Positions 14,001 through 23,960 of a DNA stretch of 64,000 nt are shown one piece after another. The number at the start of each line of letters is the position of its first letter. Positions within the stretch are counted from its first letter, which is position 1. This DNA comes from Echinococcus granulosus (taxonomy: Eukaryota > Platyhelminthes > Cestoda > Cyclophyllidea > Taeniidae): assembly GCF_000524195.1 (NCBI RefSeq), contig NW_020170401.1, positions 915,066 to 979,065 of the forward strand. Reading direction: 5' to 3'. A program made the position numbers and the translations under genes. Under the pieces are notes generated by a model. The model made no database searches. It worked only from the letters and a program-made list of their open reading frames with translations, and was not told the DNA's origin.

Positions 14001-17000
14001 TATCAGCGTCATTTATTCGCAACGTCCAATTTACTCACTCCTCAAGAAGATGTGTTGCATGCGTTGGTCGTCAATCTATGATAGGTGGGTACGACAAATC
14101 ATGTCACAAACAGATTGATTGAGTGTAGAGCAGTAAAAATGACAAAGAACGCTGTTGGTGTGAGGGAAATTAACCTTTTCTAATCTTTGAGCAGCTTTTG
14201 AATTGATCTACCCAGTAGTTTTAATGTTAGCGTAAGGCGGTAGAACAACGAAATATTTGAATTGTGATGGTCGACTCTCCTCTGGGGCACTGATGGTGCC
14301 TGAGTTAACCGAAATATCGAAGTTTGTTTAGGGAGTCGGTCAGCTTTATTCCCCCCACCTCCACATTCCAACTGGGAGTTGATTAAATCCATTGGTAAAT
14401 TCTTATCGATAGTGTTCTGAAGGAACTAGACGGCGACCTAAACAAGCATTTTTCGTCTGGTCATCCCAAATTTAAAGTCACTTATTTGTTCACACAAGTG
14501 AGATACCCCGAATTTTCTGTGGTAAAGGGGAGAACTTTAACTTATTTTTGGGCACTTTATTTCAAGGCTTCAATCTCTCTAAACCGTTTACTTTAAAATT
14601 CTTTAAACCATTATTAATTTTCAAGTTGTTGGTCCTGTACTTTTAAAACAAATAGGTACAAACTGATGGGGTTATTAGTTTGAGTGTTTTCACGTCCGAG
14701 ACGGCTTAAACCTTACTGCAGTAGCGCTATACTGCTTAAAATTGTGAGAGTAAGTGTACCAAAAAGTCTGCATGTTACCACCTGAGTTTACTTTTTCTCC
14801 AAAAGCAGAGAGTAGTAAATTGCACTTTTTTTACGGCTTTTAAAAATTTAGCACGGAAGGAATTTGTCTCTTGCGACTTTGGTACAGTAAAATACTCTGC
14901 TCTCATGGATTATAAATATATCATTTGAAACAGCTTTCTAATTTTGAGAAGACTGTAGCTTAGTTCAAAAAAGGAAATTGGTTTCTCATAACTGCAACAT
15001 TTGAGGTGGACAGTCTGTTGCCCCCAGAATTAACCAATCAAGTATCTGATCAATCTCTGCTCTCCAGTTGTCCACCAATAGGAGACAAGAATCTCTATGT
15101 GGATTTGGTGTTTCAAAAAAGTCTTTGGCAAGTCAATTTTATTTGTAAATACCACTCTGATTATTTTAAATTTCAACTTTCAGAATGGCGATGGGCACCT
15201 TGTGACTGATGAAGGCGTCACCCCATCGTTTGGTGAAATTGAAGTAAGCTGTGCTCCTCCTAGGCACTTTTCAAGTAAACGATCCCGTTTGGTTTCACCG
15301 ACATGTCGTTGTAATACATTACAAACTTTTATAACTGAATCAAGCAATTTGCTTACTACCATGTTTTGGGGAAGTAAATTTATCTGGTATATACGACAGT
15401 TGGTTACATGGGATTATATAATAAGGAATGAAACGTAAATTGGGTCTTTAATGCCTCGAAAAGCTGGGAACTTTTTTGAAACTAACGAAATTTATATTTT
15501 GCGTTTAAAGGTAATTAACATACCAATATCATATTAGGAAAATCGGTCACTCAATTCGATTTTTACTGTATTTTATTAAAGACCGAAAATTGTTGAAGAA
15601 CATTCCGTCTCATCACTCCTCTTATCCTCCAACTGCAATTTTAGTTGATCCTAACCTTCGATGACTACGATCAAAGCCTGACGGCACACGTAGCAAGGGC
15701 CCGAGGTCTTCGGCCAATGGACCTCAACGGTCTAGCTGATCCATTCGTCAAACTGCGACTTCATCCAGATCCCACAGAAGAGTATGTTATACTGCTTTTA
15801 GAAAGCTATATACACATCCCAGTGTTTATTATCTATCTGTGCAGTTTAATGGCCCTGCGTGGCCAGCAAAATGCCGGCTAATTTAAAAAAAACACTTTTC
15901 CTTAACTAGGTATTCTTATTGTTGACGACTTGATATGTTGTTGCTTGGACATTAAGAAACAGGAGTTTTAGCACTTCTTAATGGAACAAAGGCAGCATAA
16001 AACTTTAACGCAGTTGATGAGGAACAAAGTCCAATGGAAGATTTTTTTGAGTAATGCTTAACTCCTTCACAGTATACTCCATATTTACTCTTGTAATTAC
16101 CTTTTTTCGTTCTTTTTTAAGGGTCTTATCATTGGCAACTGAAATCCCCAAAGCACACTTGGGTTAATCCCCTCCTTTTAATACTTTTTGTAATCCATTT
16201 AAGCATATTTCCAAGGTGCAAATATGGGTAGATTTTGAAAAAAGTTAATAGGACAAAACTCCTCCTTACTTAGTATCCCTGCTATTTTTAAGAATGTTTT
16301 CCTCCTGGAGGAGGCCGAATTCCCCACCCCAAACCGAGTGGAAGTCGTTTTCCCGTCCATCAATGGTTGAGTGATCTTTTGATTACGTTTTGATACGCAA
16401 AGTCATCTGGTGGTCTCAGATTCACTGAAAGCTTCGTATAAATAATGAATCTGATGGATTTATTTAGCTGCTTACATTTTGTAGGATCATGCGTTAATTT
16501 AATTCGTAGTTGTTAATTTTCAACGCTCCATCCTTCTGCTCCTCAGACAGGCGAGTATTAAGTCGAGCAGTAACGAAGGAAATTGAGTTAGGCCTACAAA
16601 CTGCCATTAGTGTTGACCCTATGCTTCCCCTTTTCCTTTTAGCGTGGATTTGAATAGACAGATCAAGTATATTCCAAATACCCTCGAGCCCGAATGGCAG
16701 CAGACAGTAGTTTTCATGAATTGCCTCAAGCGGACCCTCAAGAAACGTGTTCTTGAGGCCACTGTGTGGGATTTCGACCGGCTTAAAATGAATGATTTCA
16801 TGGGACAGGCAATCATTCATTTGGGATGTGAGTTTATTTTTTTCGTTCATGCCTGGCGTCTAGTTTTTTGGCCGGACTAAAAAGTGCAAATTAGTCTTAC
16901 ATAGTTTTTCCTTCTCCTTCAATTTGCCAAACAATCCAGCATAATCACTTCACAGGGAATTTCGTAAAGACTGCTTGAACTGCTTAATCTGGCTATGAGG

Positions 17001-18219
17001 AGTTCTGGCGATTTTGTTGCCTTTTTCACCTCAGTGGAGAAGGGAAATTGCAGTTTTGTCCGAGTCGGTTGATGAAGCCGTATAGTTATAAATACTAATT
17101 ATTGCCATTTCATCTACAATCAAAAACCTTGGCAACCAATTATATTTTTCCTTTTTCTTCCTTATTCTTGATCAGAAAATTTCCGACTATAGTATTTAAA
17201 CTGGACTTGCAAGCAAGACATAGCTTTGAAAGGTTGAGGGGGCTTTGGGTTTTTTTGTTCCCAATTACCTAGAGAAATTCCATACCTCATTTCTTTGCAA
17301 TTTGAGCAGTCTAGCATTACCGGGACATTGAGGAGAAAACCATTTTGTTTTGATAAAGACGTCCAATGTTAACGAAGCAAGTAAGAAAAAACCATTGTGT
17401 GTATAGAGTTTGGCGTCACGGATGCATAAAACTTATTTAACGGCGGTTTAAACGACAACATAAGCGACTATGATCATTTCGATGGAATTTTTTTTTGAAT
17501 CAAATATAGCAAAAGAGGCTTTGGATGGTCAACCGCATTGGTACAAGTTGCACGCACTTCAGGACATCGTGATTCCGGGATATCGTCAGCCTGGTACAAG
17601 ATCCGTTGCTCCTCCCATTTCTCAAAGTGATCAGGTCAAGACTATCAAGGTATTGCTGCTTTTTACTGCTCAGTGGTGCAGTCTTTTTAGGATAAATTTG
17701 ATTGAATGATTTTCAGGGGTGATTTTAGTTGGTGTAAGGGTGAAATTAATCCCTTGAAAATATCAGATGAACGTTACGAAAATGCTGGAGGGTCGGAACT
17801 GTATTATCACCTTGTAAATGAGAAGGTTTTGTATTTTGATCCTTCAAAAGGATCTAGGTGCCACTTATTGGTACATGAAGTAAATGCACAGCGCCCTGAT
17901 TCTATTTCAAAGCCGTAAGATGCCAAGTTATAGTGGCAGAACACATTGCTAACCTACGGAAGGAATGGAAGGCCCGGCAGTCGTAGCGCTGAGTGGAGGT
18001 GAACCCCGAGGCGATCGAAGTGCCCCCGTGGTCCGACATTTAGACAAGGTGGTATCCCAGTAGAAATCCAGGCCATTGTTATGTAATAACTCAAGTATGA
18101 AGAAACTTAAAAGAATTATTAAAACTTTTGACGAGTGTGACCGCTTTATCTCCTACTTACTTTTTCATTTTAGCTTGTGAAAGAGATCAAAGCTCCTCAA
18201 ACAAAGAATATCCAGAAAG
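5217..18219 (+). CDS. Fife/Piccolo/RIM-type presynaptic active-zone scaffold (gene span, at least 12 exons)
   Basis: Proteins of this family organise the presynaptic cytomatrix, coupling synaptic vesicles and calcium channels at release sites. Visible domain order: a large disordered N-terminal part (exon 5217-about 8013), a PDZ domain (exons 10171-10270, 10392-10514, 10973-11081), a low-complexity linker (12015-12091, 13064-13533), and a C2 domain (15184-15243, 15645-15781, 16643-16827, 17510-17649) followed by 18174-18219. From 10171 onward every exon joins its neighbour in phase with AG/GT borders, which strongly supports the model. The PDZ has the carboxylate-binding loop GFGLEIVGG and the late motif VIEWNGIPL typical of this family. 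The C2 keeps the calcium-ligand aspartates (MDLNG, ADPFV, WDFDR, MNDF), as Piccolo C2A does and RIM C2A does not, while the ending PHWYKL is RIM-like; a Fife-like intermediate is the best description. No zinc finger and no second C2 domain were found, so the gene probably extends beyond these exons at both ends. Confidence 0.85.
8014..9915 (+). other. Probable intron of the scaffold gene
   Basis: After the large exon, both strands contain only short AT-rich open frames and no recognised exon, RNA or repeat. A short dyad, GTCACGAATACGTGAC, lies at 9382-9397 and resembles motifs found elsewhere in the window. Confidence 0.45.
9916..10082 (+). CDS. Scaffold gene exon preceding the PDZ domain
   Basis: The frame is open across this stretch and encodes a hydrophilic, coiled-coil-like sequence containing IPKAQEENLARKQLTLD. 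It ends AGG/GTATGC at 10082/10083 in phase 0, exactly what the next exon (10171) requires. The 5' border is unsure: acceptors after 9915 and after 9922 are both possible and neither has a strong pyrimidine tract. No domain is recognised. Confidence 0.5.
10171..10270 (+). CDS. PDZ domain, first exon
   Basis: A good acceptor (TTTCTCCTCGTTTGCTTTAG) precedes 33 codons plus one base. The encoded KRLLLMRSSKGRNMG corresponds to the first beta strand leading into a PDZ domain; the Piccolo family has a comparable LVLMRD stretch. The donor is G/GTGAGA, and the split glycine codon is completed by the exon at 10392. Confidence 0.8.
10392..10514 (+). CDS. PDZ domain, second exon (carboxylate-binding loop)
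   Basis: Encodes NGFGLEIVGGRQ followed by GRLGSYVEQIHSGETLG, the canonical GLGF-type loop and second/third strands of a PDZ fold. It starts in phase 1 after TTTAG and ends GAA G/GTTCGG. That donor is weak, but the split codon joins the next exon exactly to give GDEVIEWNG. Confidence 0.85.
10973..11081 (+). CDS. PDZ domain, third exon
   Basis: Encodes DEVIEWNGIPLIGKG followed by EVQAIVDTPADEVELLVR, the last helix and strand of the PDZ domain. The donor AT/GTAAGT at 11081/11082 is near consensus. An earlier GTAAGA at 11074 is possible but would break the phase with the next exon. Confidence 0.85.
12015..12091 (+). CDS. Scaffold linker exon after PDZ
   Basis: This 77-base exon follows a strong acceptor (TGTTTTTCTCCTAG). 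Taken with one base at each end it is in phase with the PDZ exon and with the exon at 13064 (CCT T/GTAGTA, then CT GCC). It encodes a polar segment around NPSETLASHRYPQEFLQ. No domain is recognised; support comes from the splice sites and phase. Confidence 0.6.
13064..13533 (+). CDS. Scaffold linker exon, Gly/His/Pro/Ser-rich
   Basis: A 470-base exon between TCCCTCTCAG and a consensus donor ATT/GTAAGT. It encodes about 157 residues of low complexity: a glycine run (GSGGGGGS), several Cys/His pairs (CVHQQHICQQ, CIHKQQQHMC) and Ser/Thr/Pro stretches. The Cys/His spacing is irregular and does not form a recognisable zinc finger. It lies between PDZ and C2, where Piccolo and RIM proteins also carry disordered sequence. 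Confidence 0.75.
13534..15183 (+). other. Intron between linker and C2 exons
   Basis: AT-rich, with only short spurious frames. It is bounded by GTAAGT at 13534 and TTTCAACTTTCAG ending at 15183. Nothing else was recognised. Confidence 0.6.
15184..15243 (+). CDS. C2 domain entry exon
   Basis: A 20-codon, phase-0 exon ending FGEIE just before the first C2 strand; Piccolo/RIM family C2 domains begin with a comparable GEIQL-type strand. The acceptor TTTCAACTTTCAG and donor GAA/GTAAGC are both good. Confidence 0.75.
15645..15781 (+). CDS. C2 domain, first main exon (calcium-loop 1)
   Basis: Encodes LILTFDDYDQSLTAHVARA followed by RGLRPMDLNGLADPFVKLRL. The aspartates in MDLNG and ADPF are the loop-1 calcium ligands of C2 domains. 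Acceptor GCAATTTTAG, donor GA/GTATGT; the split codon continues in the exon at 16643. Confidence 0.9.
16643..16827 (+). CDS. C2 domain, second main exon (calcium-loop 3)
   Basis: Encodes NTLEPEWQQTVVF, the characteristic LxPxWNQT-like strand, and VWDFDRLKMNDFMGQ, the loop-3 calcium-binding aspartates. The closest remembered family form is Piccolo C2A (VWDYDR...NDFLG). Acceptor TTCCTTTTAG; donor T/GTGAGT. Confidence 0.9.
17510..17649 (+). CDS. C2 domain, closing exon
   Basis: Encodes ALDGQPHWYKLHALQD, the last C2 strand, whose PHWYKL is strikingly RIM-like. A polar tail with GTRSVAPPISQSDQVKTIK follows. It starts in phase 1 after AAATATAG, with a T-rich tract upstream, and ends AAG/GTATTG in phase 0. 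Confidence 0.85.
18174..18219 (+). CDS. Short scaffold exon after C2
   Basis: A 46-base exon after CTTTTTCATTTTAG, in phase with 17649, encoding LVKEIKAPQTKNIQK and ending G/GTGGGT. It is basic and polar, with no domain. Support is the excellent acceptor and phase continuity. Confidence 0.55.
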
Positions 18220-20950
18220 GTGGGTCTTCTAGGGTATTAGCTCCATTTTTACGGGCGTATGCTTCTTTTGTGGGAAGGAAAAAGTTTTTATAGTGCTGCA
18301 AAGTAACCAGCGATCTTCATAAATTCTCTTTTTTTTAATAAGAGCCGAGTTGCGGAAAGCGCATTGAGAAATTCACTTTTATGAGACATTAGGTGTCTGA
18401 AAACAAACAATGAAGTCCTAGGCACCTCAATTTCTCCCACTGCAAAGAAAAGGTGGCAAACAGTGGAGGCAGTATTGCCTTCCTATCTCCGTTTCTGTTG
18501 GACATCTTTGAGGCATATTTGGTAGATCTTAGTAGTAAGGGTTTGGTCTGTAGTACGTTAGCAATTTCCAGCAAACCGTTGCGTGCGGAGTCTCCTGCAT
18601 ACGCAAAAGAAGTAAATGCCCTCCTTTGAGGGTGAAGTCGTGAGTGTCGGGAGTTGGGAGTCGTTTGCCTAACGTCATAGCATAGTCAGTCGGCCAGTCA
18701 GCAACTTAAAATGCTCCCGAGGCACAAACTGATAGCCTTGCAAGCTCCTGCCATTCACTGACACATTGTATGTGGCATCCGTTAGCCTGTCTTCCACCGT
18801 TTTTTTCAATCGGTTCATTTTCGCCCACTTTAAATCCTAATCTCCGGTCGCGCTAGACAATAGCAACACATAATTTTCCATTATTATCAAGATCGTGATG
18901 CCTCATCATCATATGGTGATTCAGCATTAGCAGTTAAACCTTTAGAGAGCCTCTGGGGGTTGCATTCTGCCGTCACGCATTCTTTCAACACGATGAAAAA
19001 ACCAGCCTTTGGAGGTTTTTGAACCAAGCTAACTTCCATTTATGAAGTAGATGATTTCAAAACACATTCATTGTTGAGGTCATGGCTCCTCGTTTGCCCT
19101 CCTCTTTCCCAGGTCCAATTGTAGATCCACTTTGTTATTTTTCTTATTTAAACAATAGAAAAAAATCTGTCACAACGAAAAATTTTCGTGTTTCTTTTTG
19201 CTTGTTCTCGTGCCACTGTTAATTAGGCTTCACAGACAACTTCAAATCACGGTAGCGGAATTTTCTCCACCATGTCTCATTTCTCATTTATTTTATCTTG
19301 CAACCTCTAATTGAAGCAGAGGATGAAAAAAAAACGTTTTATTGCAAATTTTAGGTCGAAGTCACTAGCAAATGGGCAAGGAAGTGAGTCACTTTTGGGC
19401 GGATTTTTTTAGTTGGTAAAGCGGAAGGAAAAGACATCGCATATCTGTGCACATACATAAATGTAGTTGACGAGAAAAGGTCGTTTTTTTTCCTCCCTTC
19501 ATCTCTCTCCATTTTAGATCAACTGCGCTCTTGTAAGATAGCTTAGTCGCACCGATTGACTGCATTCGCACTGCGCCATCATCTCTCCAACTAACACCGC
19601 ATTATGTGGTCATCAGATTTGTAAATACGCGTCCCTTCTCCTCCTCCCGCCTGGGTAGAATTTACGCTCCCCTCTTCCTCCGACCGGTATTTGTAATTGC
19701 CGTATTGTGTATCTACTACTACTTTCACCATCCCTTCTCAGCCCTGAGTAAATACCGGGACTTCGAGTTCAGCCCCTTCATTGTATTTAAAGTACTCCCC
19801 GTATAACTACGAGGCTGGAAAAGGAGGCTTGAAAGTAGGAAAAGCTATTTGATTATCTTTTGACCCTCACCTCCTTGAAGGCGGATTGAACACAGAAGGA
19901 CTGGAAGAAGCATTTGCAGAGACGGTATGGATGGGAGGCTAGGACACCAAGATGGTGACCAGAACCTCCGTCTCCTAGCACTCTCCTTGTTCTGTGCCAT
20001 TAGTGTAGCAACCACTCTACATGACCATCCCAACCTCGATGACGCTTTGGGAAGTCACCCACGAGTCAGCTATAGATGCTGTGTTGACTTTACATCACGG
20101 CGAGTAGGTTTCCGATGTCGTCGTTATGATGTATCTACAGTTGGGTTGGTCTGGAGGCTTGTATTAACAATTAACCATCTATATCGATGAACAGCAAGGG
20201 AAGCATATCATGCCCCAACCAACAACCTTAGCGAAAATTTGCCCCAAAACAGTTATCAACTAGGGAGTTGAGCAAGAGAGCTCCTTCAAGTTCCAGCACC
20301 GTTGCTGTCTAGGCACTCAACAAAGAGGGTAAATTTGTTCGCGCAAGTTGCCAATCTCTATGGCAATATTGCAGATTCATTCATTGGTCACTTTATAGCG
20401 GAACGAAATTGGAACAGTAAATGAAGGATGACGTGGATTCAATAACCCCTCGGCTACCCACTACAAGCATTTGCCTTCCATAGCATTTAGATATTATCCC
20501 TAGCTAAACAAATATCTCCTGAAGTCACGATATTGGAAGCGAAGACGACGAAGATAATGCAATTAGGATGCTACACCACTACCAGGAGGACGATTAAATG
20601 ACGCGGAGGCCAAGAGGTGTGGGGATTACTGTGAACTATATAAACAAACAAAAGGGTTGTATCTAGTAAAGAAAAAGCCAGTTTATCTGGATTTCTAATG
20701 ACCTTCACTGTTTCCTGATTATATAAATTTATTTTGTGCTGTTCTTATTCGGGAGGGAAATGGTGCAGTCCTCACTGCCGAATGAGTGGGTGTACTTTTG
20801 CAGTGATAAGAATCGTGAAGCATCGGCTTGGAGAGAATAATAAATTTAATCAACAAAAATTTGAACGTCGGAAACGCTACTTTGATATTCGACAACTAAT
20901 CGAGGGTATAAATTGGTTAATTTTCCCGGAAAAGCATTTCGTGATGACTT
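18220..20950. other. Non-coding stretch (intron or intergenic)
   Basis: No exon, RNA gene or clear repeat recognised. Short open frames on both strands show no domain. If the exon at 22517 belongs to the scaffold gene, this is intron. Confidence 0.4.
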
Positions 20951-22005
20951 TGAAGGGATTAGGGACTTCACTGTAGGCGAAAGATGACGTAATACTTGGG
21001 TGGGATATGTATTGCCGATGTACAGAAGGGCTGGGGAGTCGGGGCTACTGGTATGGCCTAGAGACCATGTCACCGGGAGGATGAATAAAAACCAAAACAA
21101 ATAGTTGAACAAATGAACAAAGTATTGTTTAGCCCCCATCCCATCTTTGTCGTCGTCTCCTTTGAGCGCTGTCCATGGTCAACCTCCTATGCTGCCCACT
21201 AGAGCATAGTCGGCAAAACACCCACCAACCAACCGCGCCAGTCTTCGAATTTGCGTGCAAAAAAGAATAGGTCTGACCACAGTGTCACTGATTTCCTCTT
21301 GGCAATTTCACTGGATCCAGAGTTTTATCCTGTCCTGAAGGCGTATTGGGAGAAGGGGTCGAATGTGCTGACCATCTCGCACATCCATCGCTAGTCGTAA
21401 GAACACTGACCTACTAGCAGAGTCATGCAATAAAGGAAGAGATTTAAACTATTACTGGGGATAAGGTTTTACGTCTGTTCCCTCTTGCCACTTTGCTCTC
21501 ACTTCAGTGCTGCTCAGCCACATCTGCCTATTTAGGTTCTATCCAGCTAGTAGAGGGGTGGAGGAGGCATTGCTTGTTCACTTAGTCGACAGCTTTAAAC
21601 GGGTACAGTAGACACCTCCATAACGAATTCTTCCAGATGATTCACGGACACGTCTAACGTCGCTTAAGTTGGTAGTAGCATTCCTGCAGAACGTAGGACT
21701 GGGGTGGTTGCTAAAGATGGGCGTCATTTTTTACTCTTCTGGTGGGGCTATTTGCAGATTCCTCCATTCGTAGCACATGCCCTTCTTCCTTCACGCTAGG
21801 GTTTACCATTCAGGTTTGAAAATCAAGGTAGTATTCCTCTATGCTCAGATTTTGCTTTCCCCTAGCACTATTGCAGCGCCTCCGGTCTTTCCTAAAGATG
21901 GAAGAAGACATAATACTAGAGCAGAATGTAAATTTCGCCCGGTAGAAGTACCATCCCAGAGCCCCAAGTGTTCTTTAAACCAAAATGAAGTGCTATGCGA
22001 TTAAT
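20951..22005 (+). mobile_element. TRIM-like element, copy 1 (both terminal repeats)
   Basis: A non-coding element with a terminal repeat at about 20951-21125 (contains GTATTGCCGATGTACAGAAG) and a second, same-direction copy at about 21872-22005 (begins TGCAGCGCCTCC, contains CCTAAAGATGGAAGAAGACA). The core between them is shared with the copies at 30502, 43358 and 48661, including CACTGGATCCAGAG, CTCACTTCAGTGCTG and ATTCCTGCAGAACG. The right repeat carries an internal deletion. No open frame is conserved between copies. Confidence 0.7.
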
Positions 22006-22516
22006 CAAAGTATTACTGAACAAAGTATGATCCGAGACTTAAAATTTCATGCACTCTCGTAAACTAGAAGAAATCTAGTCTGGTGCCTTTGTCAACATGC
22101 CTAAAATGGAGTCAAAAAATAAATGTCCCTACGACAGTTAATTTTGATGGATATGGTAGTCATGGTAACTTGGTGGGGCGTTCGAAAACGCAGCTGTGAG
22201 GCGTAAATTCAGGAAAGAAGAAATCGATCTATCAAAGGTAATTTTTTATGAATCCTTAAAAACAAAGGTAATATATCCTACACCTGCCTGCGTTGATAAA
22301 AGGTCTAGTGGCTTCCTCTCGATCTCAAAGTTCGACTTGATCCGCAAAACATCCAGATGAAATGACAAGTTTCATTGTAGAATAGTTCATCTATTTTAGA
22401 ATGTCTTCCAGCTTCCCGCTGGAATTAAGAAATAAAAATTAGTGCTGAACTCATTAACGCCCAATTCTTATTTGTATAAAGCCATTTGTTTAACTATTTA
22501 ACTGGTTACTCTTCAG

Positions 22517-22627
22517 TTCCCATAGTCGTGGATCCGCAGATGACCGTGGACCTCGACAATAGTGCGGCTTTGTTTAGTCCTTGTGAAGATGCCTCAATGA
22601 TAAGCAAACCCCAATTTGACCGATATT
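22517..22627 (+). CDS. Candidate further exon of the scaffold gene
   Basis: After the acceptor GGTTACTCTTCAG, a frame in phase with the exon ending at 18219 encodes IVVDPQMTVDLDNSAALF and then an acidic, Ser-rich stretch. A donor T/GTATGG closes it at 22627. If unspliced, the frame continues into the LTR that starts at 22648 and stops at 22687-22689. No domain is recognised; the link to the gene 4.3 kb upstream rests on phase only. Confidence 0.35.
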
Positions 22628-22647
22628 GTATGGAGCTTTATGCTTAT

Positions 22648-22800
22648 TGTAGCGTCCTGACACTTTTCTCAAGACGAATGAAGTTATAGCTCTCGGTCAG
22701 AATGTGCACTGTCGGTCTACTGAAGGGCTTGAAGGCCACTGGCCTGGCCCAAAGGTCATGTTGTAGGGCAGAAGTGCAATCACGCAATCGTTGTGCAAAT
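22648..22800 (+). repeat. Solo terminal repeat of the TRIM-like family
   Basis: Begins TGTAGCGTCCTGACAC and matches the terminal repeat in order: CAAGACGAATGAAG, GGTCAGAATG, CTGAAGGGCTTGAAGGC, GGCCCAAAGGTCATG, CAGAAGTGCAATC. The recognisable internal region in this orientation does not follow, so it is read as a solo LTR. Confidence 0.6.
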
Positions 22801-23084
22801 TTGTGCTGGTCGACTCCATTCCCACTCTTTTATAATAATTTACTTTCATCACTTGCCTTCACTCATGGAGTCACCAGTGCTTTCATTTGTGAGGTATTGG
22901 AGGGCACCCACTTCACAGGTTTGTTGTTGTCAGTGTTTTGTCGGAATGGACACATTAACCACGACAAACCATTAAAAAACAACCAGCTTGGTTTTTTCAC
23001 TTAACTTGTCCGCTGTCTGTTGGTGTGTTCTGCTGTCGTCTAAACTGTTGTGTAATACTCTGATTGTTTATTTAACTCTCACAT

Positions 23085-23960
23085 GACAACAGCGGTTTCA
23101 GACTCCGTGATTGTACTTCCACTGGGTTTCATGGCTTTCGGGCCGTGTCAGTCTTGATATTATGGCTTCTTTCGACTTTAGACAAGACTCGGGTTGCTAC
23201 ATTGATGCTAGAGAAAAGCGAAACTCGAGCATAAAGCAAAACTACCTCAATTACCTCTCCTGAATGCCAAACCTTGACGCGATGGAAGAAGGGCAAATGC
23301 TGCGGATGGGAGGACCTTTGGTCACTCTTAACAAAGGGGTTGAAAATGACGTTTATCTTCGTCTACCATCAGTCTTGAGCTCTGCAGGATCGCTATTAAC
23401 AAATGAAGGATTTAAAAAGCTCGTTAAGGAGGTGTCTATGTTACCTGTATCAAGATGTCAATAAAGTGTGAATGTGGAGCATCCCTCATCTCTTTACTAG
23501 CTGGACAGGTCTTAGAAAGATATAGCTGGACAGTACTGAAGTGGCAACAAAGTGGCAGGGAGGCACAGACACAAAACTTCATCCTAATAAAAGTATTTTA
23601 GTGTACTTAGGACCGGTGATGGATATATAAGATGGCCAGCACATTCACTCCTTTCCTCCAATCCATTTCCCATAGAGGGTGAAACCCTAGATCCAGTGGA
23701 ATAGCCAAGAGGACTCAGTGGCGTTGGGTGACTAGAACGGTTGGTTCACTGGCGTTTTTCTTATAGTATCAACTATGTTTAAGTGGTCGGCACAAGAGAT
23801 TGCCCAAGGAGAGCGCCGGGGACGAAGCTGTAGCGAGAGGAGGGCTGTGTAACTTTATTTGATTCCGTCTTTGTATTTTTGTTGGAGGGCACGTCCTCCA
23901 AGCCCTTTAAGCAGCCCCTCTGCACATCAGAAATACGTTTTTCGTTCTTAAGTTATGACT
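23085..23960 (-). mobile_element. TRIM-like element, copy 2 (reverse orientation)
   Basis: On the minus strand, one terminal repeat spans about 23085-23202; it ends at a CTACA that is the complement of the TGTAG start. The core follows to about 23850, including the reverse complement of the CTGCAGAG / GACGTTTAT block and of the CACTGGAT block. A much-degraded second terminal repeat lies near 23855-23960. It faces the solo repeat at 22648. Confidence 0.55.
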
